This document shows positions 59,650-64,000 of a stretch of DNA of 64,000 nt, in pieces. This DNA is from Canna indica (taxonomy: Eukaryota > Streptophyta > Magnoliopsida > Zingiberales > Cannaceae), in NCBI GenBank assembly GCA_034359265.1, contig CP136890.1:92095501-92159500 (forward strand). Reading direction: 5' to 3'. Below the pieces are notes generated by a model that was not told the origin of the DNA, ran no database searches, and saw only the letters and a program-made list of their open reading frames with translations. A program made the translations under genes and the position numbers. Every line of letters begins with the position of its first letter. Positions within the stretch are counted from its first letter, which is position 1.

Positions 59650-62083
59650 CAAGTGTGGCTCTGCCCTTGCTTGCACTTAAGTCAAATAGTAAATATTAAA
59701 TAATTAAAACTGACTGCGTTAGGTTAAATTTAATTTATTTTTTTATTGAAATTAACAACATCATGTGCCAATTCTAAATTCTGAGGTTATCGTTAAATGG
59801 AATAAAATTATAAGAAATAGAAATAGAGAATGAATAAAATAAAAAATGCATAGTATTATTACATAAGGAATGATTATTTTTGTTTGATTGAGAGGAATAA
59901 GAATTGAGAACAAAAGAACAATGATTAAAATATCTTTTTAAGTTTTTATTTTATATATATATATATATAATGTATATATAAAATTACAATTAATATTAAT
60001 AATATATTAAAATATAACATATGGCACTACTCATATATGAATTTATTAATATTAATATTAATAATATTATTATTATTATTATTCAAATAATTAAAATTGT
60101 TGATTATTTATTAAACAATTTAAAATCATAGGTTAATTTTAAAAATAAAAAACAAACAGTATTGATATCATCATACTTCAAAATAAAAAGTAGAAAGTAA
60201 ATCAATTAAATTTTGATAATATTTATTTTTAAAATTCGATTGGTGTAAGAGTAATACTCTCAATTAATTTTTGTTCTTGGTCTAATTCTCAATGACTCGT
60301 CGATTTTCATTTTTAAAAATTCACCCAAAAAGAAAATAAGTGACCCAGTAAGAAATTAAGAATAACATCTATTCTCGGCCCCAAATTTCCAGAAACTTTT
60401 TGAATCGGGCTTGGAATGAATTGAATTCAAGTAAATAAATTTTTGGTATGCAGGAAATCAAGGCTCTTTCTTTTTAAACTTTTCCACCTAGAAAAAATTA
60501 TTTGACTATGTAATTAAAAAACAGTTGAAAGAAAAATCATTTCCTTGCTCCCACCTAAGTAGAATCATTTCTTAAAATGAGAGAAAAATTAATCAAATTA
60601 AAAGGACTTAAATTTAAAATATATTATCTTTACTATTTTTTTTACATAACCTTAACATATTTTTTTCTGAAATATGTATTTTTAATTTATGAAAGAATAA
60701 AATAAAAATTTGTAAATTAAAAAAAATAACTACAAAATATATTATTTTACTAATTTTTATTTACATAATTCCAATTTATTATTTTGAAAGCATACATTTT
60801 TTATTAATAACCAAAATATGAAATTTAAAAATTAAAGAATTTACATGCAAAATATATTATTTTTAATAAGTTATATTCAGTTGATTTTAATTATTATTTC
60901 TATATATTGATAAAAGACTAAAATAATAACATATATATAGTTTAAATAATAACATATTTTTTTTCCATATGAAGAAAAAAAATCCTAGCTTGACGGAAAA
61001 AAAAAATCATGAAAAAAAATTATTATGTTTTGTTTCACCAAAAATAAAATATTAAACAGTAACGATTTCCATTTTTTTGCTTGCGTACCGATATCTGTAC
61101 GCGTTGCCCTAAAATATGGGAGGACAGAAATTGACTCTTCCTACTTGGGTTTGTTAACTGGAAATAACTAAAAGAACCTCAAGTCAGTCAATTCTAATCA
61201 GTCTGTGCAAAGTTGAGGGATTGAGTCAACTGTTATTTTGGTTCTACGATTTCTTAAATGTCCAGTCATTTCGGTGACCAATCAGGTCATGCTGGCTAAC
61301 AAAATAAATTTCAAATTACACTAGTTCTTTATAAAATTAATTTTCCTCAGAGAAAAATGTGGTTCCCATCAAGAATGCGAATGTATCCGTGAACTCCAAA
61401 CAAAGAAAAAGGGATGATAGGTGATTGACCGATTCGTTTAGCTCCAAAAGAATAAATCCTGATTGTTGCATATATCATTCCTCACAACTCTCCATGATCC
61501 AACTTGGAGGAACCACTGCAAGCAATGCAACCAATAACTCATGTCAATAACTCCACCATAAGAAATTATGATGATTGCAATCCAGAACATGTGTTAAAAG
61601 AACAAAACATGGTACATATTTGAATCAAGCAAAATGAAGAAATCATCAGTGAGCATTCTAAAGTAACATTCGTTAAGTGCTACAGTATATAGATTTTATA
61701 GCAACTAAAATTTGTCTTTTCATTAGTACATAAATCCATATAATCAAATCCCAAAGCCAGAACCACATGAGCAAATCCGCATCAATGAAGTCAAAGAGGC
61801 TCTTAGTAGCTAGTGAATCTAATAAACTAATACTATGAGCCATGCCCAGATCGAGTCGAATTTTTCCATGGTTTAAAAGTATTCTCCAAACTACCCCACT
61901 TTTAGTAGAGATTCCCGAGTAGCAAACAAGCCAACACAGAATTGTATCACCAGACCAAGTGATTTTGGAATCTAAGGTCAATAATCTATATCGAAGATGT
62001 AATAATAACCAGTTACAATTGCAAAAAAAATCATAGCATAAAATCATCATAACAATGATAACAATGTTACTCATACTGGTTAC
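59650..62083. other. AT-rich DNA, no gene seen
   Basis: No recognisable coding region. 61320-62083 could be the intron downstream of the last seen - strand exon, but I found no further exon with matching phase. Confidence 0.5.
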
Positions 62084-62681
62084 CTGGAGTAGCTGCAGTG
62101 CTTGCTGAGATTTTGGCACAGGGCTTTGCTTACATCTCCAGATTTTGCAGACCCTCCCTTTATCCACTCAGCAAGCTGTGGCAAAAGAAGATGTTCCAAA
62201 GTCAGGTGTTAGGGTAGCAGTGTAGAGAGTACAGCAACAACTGTCTTATACATATGAATAGCAAATCACAAAAGATGCCAGCTAACCTCATCCTCTGTCT
62301 CCTCCAACAACCTGAAATGAAAAGGAAATAGGCCATTCAATGAGACTGTAGCAACCCTAAACTACAGTATGGAATAGCATCCAACAGTTACTGCACATGC
62401 AATATATAATTGAGGCTGAACTGTCCATAACATAGGAATCTGTCACTAATAACTAAATAGGTGGCGACCTCATTCTGGACATAAGCATGGGGCTATGTTT
62501 TTACATCCAAGTACAGCTACATTGTTCTGACATATAAATGTGCATTTAAAAGAAACAAAAATGATAATTCTGACGAGACTATGCGCAAATTACAGCACTA
62601 GGTGGGACAAGCAATCACACTTTACCTTCCACAGAATGAGGATATGTCTTTTGAGTATGCTCGTGCTTCTTGCTTATCTTC
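62084..62681 (-). CDS. Partial gene: three exons of a possible Canopy/MSAP-like protein
   Basis: Reading on the - strand: exon 62681-62626 (EDKQEARAYSKDISSFCG), exon 62311-62287 (LLEETEDE) and exon 62175-62084 (LAEWIKGGSAKSGDVSKALC, then QNLSKHCSYS). All six borders are AG/GT and phases join without a break. The three cysteines, the acidic helix and the SKALC..L motif suggest the saposin-like fold of plant TLR4-regulator/MSAP (Canopy, DUF3456) proteins, which lie in the secretory pathway. That family call is tentative. The first exons would lie beyond 63408, past the MITE, and the last ones below 62084. I could not place either. It is possibly a real gene cut by the window or a relic. Confidence 0.5.
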
Positions 62682-62955
62682 CTCCAAAAAGCAAAAAAGA
62701 AAAGAAAAAGAAACTTAGAATAACATGCCATAGCAAAACATGAATAAAACCATAAGGAACCGTAGTGGTGCTTGATGTCCTTTTAAAACCGTACTTAGAT
62801 CAATGAACTAAAGAATAATGCACAGAGAATTGATGCATGCTTGGAACAGACAAAAATCATATAACAAAAATTTAAAAGCTAATACAATTGAGAAAAGGAA
62901 GAAATCCAACCATCTTCATTTCTTTAAGATAATGAAACAAAGATTACAAAAAAAG

Positions 62956-63408
62956 GGGAGAAGTGCAACAAAAATCCTATAAGTTTTAAATTTTTTGGAC
63001 TTCGGTCCTATAAGTTTCATTTTGATATTTTCAATCCTATATGTTTGCTCTGTATTACAGATTTGGTCCTATCTGTAACGGTCCGTTAACTCTCCGTCCA
63101 CGTGGACATAACGTCATTCATACACGTTGAAAGATTTGGTCATATAAGTTTCATTTCGGAATTTTCAGTCCTAATATAGGACTGCTCTGTAACACAGATT
63201 TGGTCCGACTCGTGACGGTCCGTTAACTCTTCGTCCACAAAAAAATAAACGGCGTTATGTCCATGTTGACAGAGTTAACAGAACGTCACGGATAGGACCA
63301 AATCTATGCTACAGAGCAAACATATAGGACTGAAAATACCGAAATGAAACTTATAGGACTCAAGTTCAAAAAATTTAAAACTTATAGGATTTTGGTTGCA
63401 CTTCTCCC
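62956..63408. repeat. MITE, 453 bp, near-palindromic
   Basis: GGGAGAAGTGCAACAAAAAT at the left mirrors ATTTTGGTTGCACTTCTCCC at the right. Arms of more than 100 bp contain AATCCTATAAGTTTTAAATT and AACGGTCCGTTAACTC. Flanks CAAAAAAAG and AAAAAAAAG agree at 8 of 9 positions, fitting a 9-bp Mutator-like duplication. It probably sits in an intron of the - strand gene. Confidence 0.8.
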
Positions 63409-63675
63409 AAAAAAAAGGGTTATGCAACATAGAAAAGTTGTTTTGGCTTCGAGCTTTCTTTGTTTTTCTTAGTAACCATAGTCTTCAAGATATATTACAC
63501 TTACAAATGAAGTAAAATAAGGAGCTGAAATGATTTGTACTTAAGCTTTCAGGGATCAATTGGAAGTGCAAGCTTCAAATCTTATTCACAAATAAACTAT
63601 TACGGATCAGACCATGGCCCATATTCCTAGGACCATTAAACAAGAGTTGTCAATAAAAGAGAAAACCCAAGCCTT

Positions 63676-64000
63676 GGGGAGTGTTTGGTTGGATGAAATA
63701 GATAGTGAATGAAATGATATTCCTTATGATCCACCTATTCTCTTGTTTAGTCGCAACTTTTTGACAAAGAATAAGTGAACCATAAGAGATAAATAGGGAA
63801 TACTGTTCCTCGTGGATGGAGAATACTATTCCTTACCCTAACCAAGGGAAATAGTATTCCTCATCTATTCTTTATGATATTTTTCAATATTGTCCTTCAA
63901 TGTTCATAATATTACATAAAAATATAAAAAAACAAATCATTAAATTAATTTTAATAATTACATATATTAAATAAAAAATATTAGTATATTATTAAACAAT
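63676..64000. mobile_element. Possible Tourist-like element cut by the window end
   Basis: GGGGAGTGTTTGGTTGGATG at 63676 has the look of a Harbinger/Tourist terminus (G-rich start, GTTTGG). The following 150 bp contain mirrored AATAGTATTCC words. The other end is outside the window. Confidence 0.35.

Noticed and set aside
61673..62167. 164-residue open frame on the - strand
   Set aside because: It reads one real exon (62084-62175) in another frame and then runs through the intron.

Overview
This is a gene-poor stretch of a flowering-plant nuclear genome. The reasons are AT-rich intergenic DNA, GT-AG introns, plant-specific gene families, a tRNA-derived SINE that resembles the angiosperm Au family, a decayed plastid 16S rRNA insert, and many plant-type transposons. 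The long GC-rich promoter-like LTR and the protein sequences fit a monocot, but I cannot fix the species.

Three genes can be rebuilt exon by exon, all on the + strand. (1) 11884-17741 encodes a tonoplast monosaccharide/sugar transporter (TST/MSSP type) of 729 residues. It has a TATA box at 10297 and a spliced 5' leader carrying three very short upstream ORFs, one inside a perfect-length hairpin. (2) 21653-33891 encodes a small predicted chloroplast membrane protein of 170 residues. Its second intron (8.4 kb) and last intron hold two Au-type SINEs, a Copia remnant, a foldback element and a MULE-type MITE. (3) 54944-58798 encodes a secretory phospholipase A2 of 149 residues with all 12 cysteines, the Ca loop, the His-Asp dyad and a C-terminal KAEL. 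A fourth gene is seen only as three short exons on the - strand at 62084-62681; it may belong to the Canopy/MSAP-like saposin-fold family.

Much of the remainder is mobile DNA. 2415-3902 is a CACTA element (3-bp TSD) carrying a GC-rich host gene fragment. 4131-4418 and 32010-32568 are related MITEs with perfect 9-bp duplications. 7722-10107 is a tandem duplication holding a foldback element family. 18177-20437 is a solo LTR (5-bp TSD). 34754-51245 is bounded by PIF/Harbinger-like inverted ends and contains a decayed transposase, a Myb/SANT-like ORF, an intact zf-GRF ORF and several tandem arrays. Nested in it is a complete non-autonomous Copia-like retrotransposon (35391-43295) that has only a broken gag. 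51887-54442 is a second nested pair: a Mutator-like element containing a foldback element whose long inverted arms carry part of a DUF620 gene. 59097-59310 is a nuclear copy of plastid 16S rRNA. 62956-63408 is another MITE.

No operon-like or defence system is present. The unusual content is the capture of host gene pieces by three element types, the hairpin-forming DUF620 capture, the three-ORF Harbinger element, and the uORF/hairpin leader of the sugar transporter.
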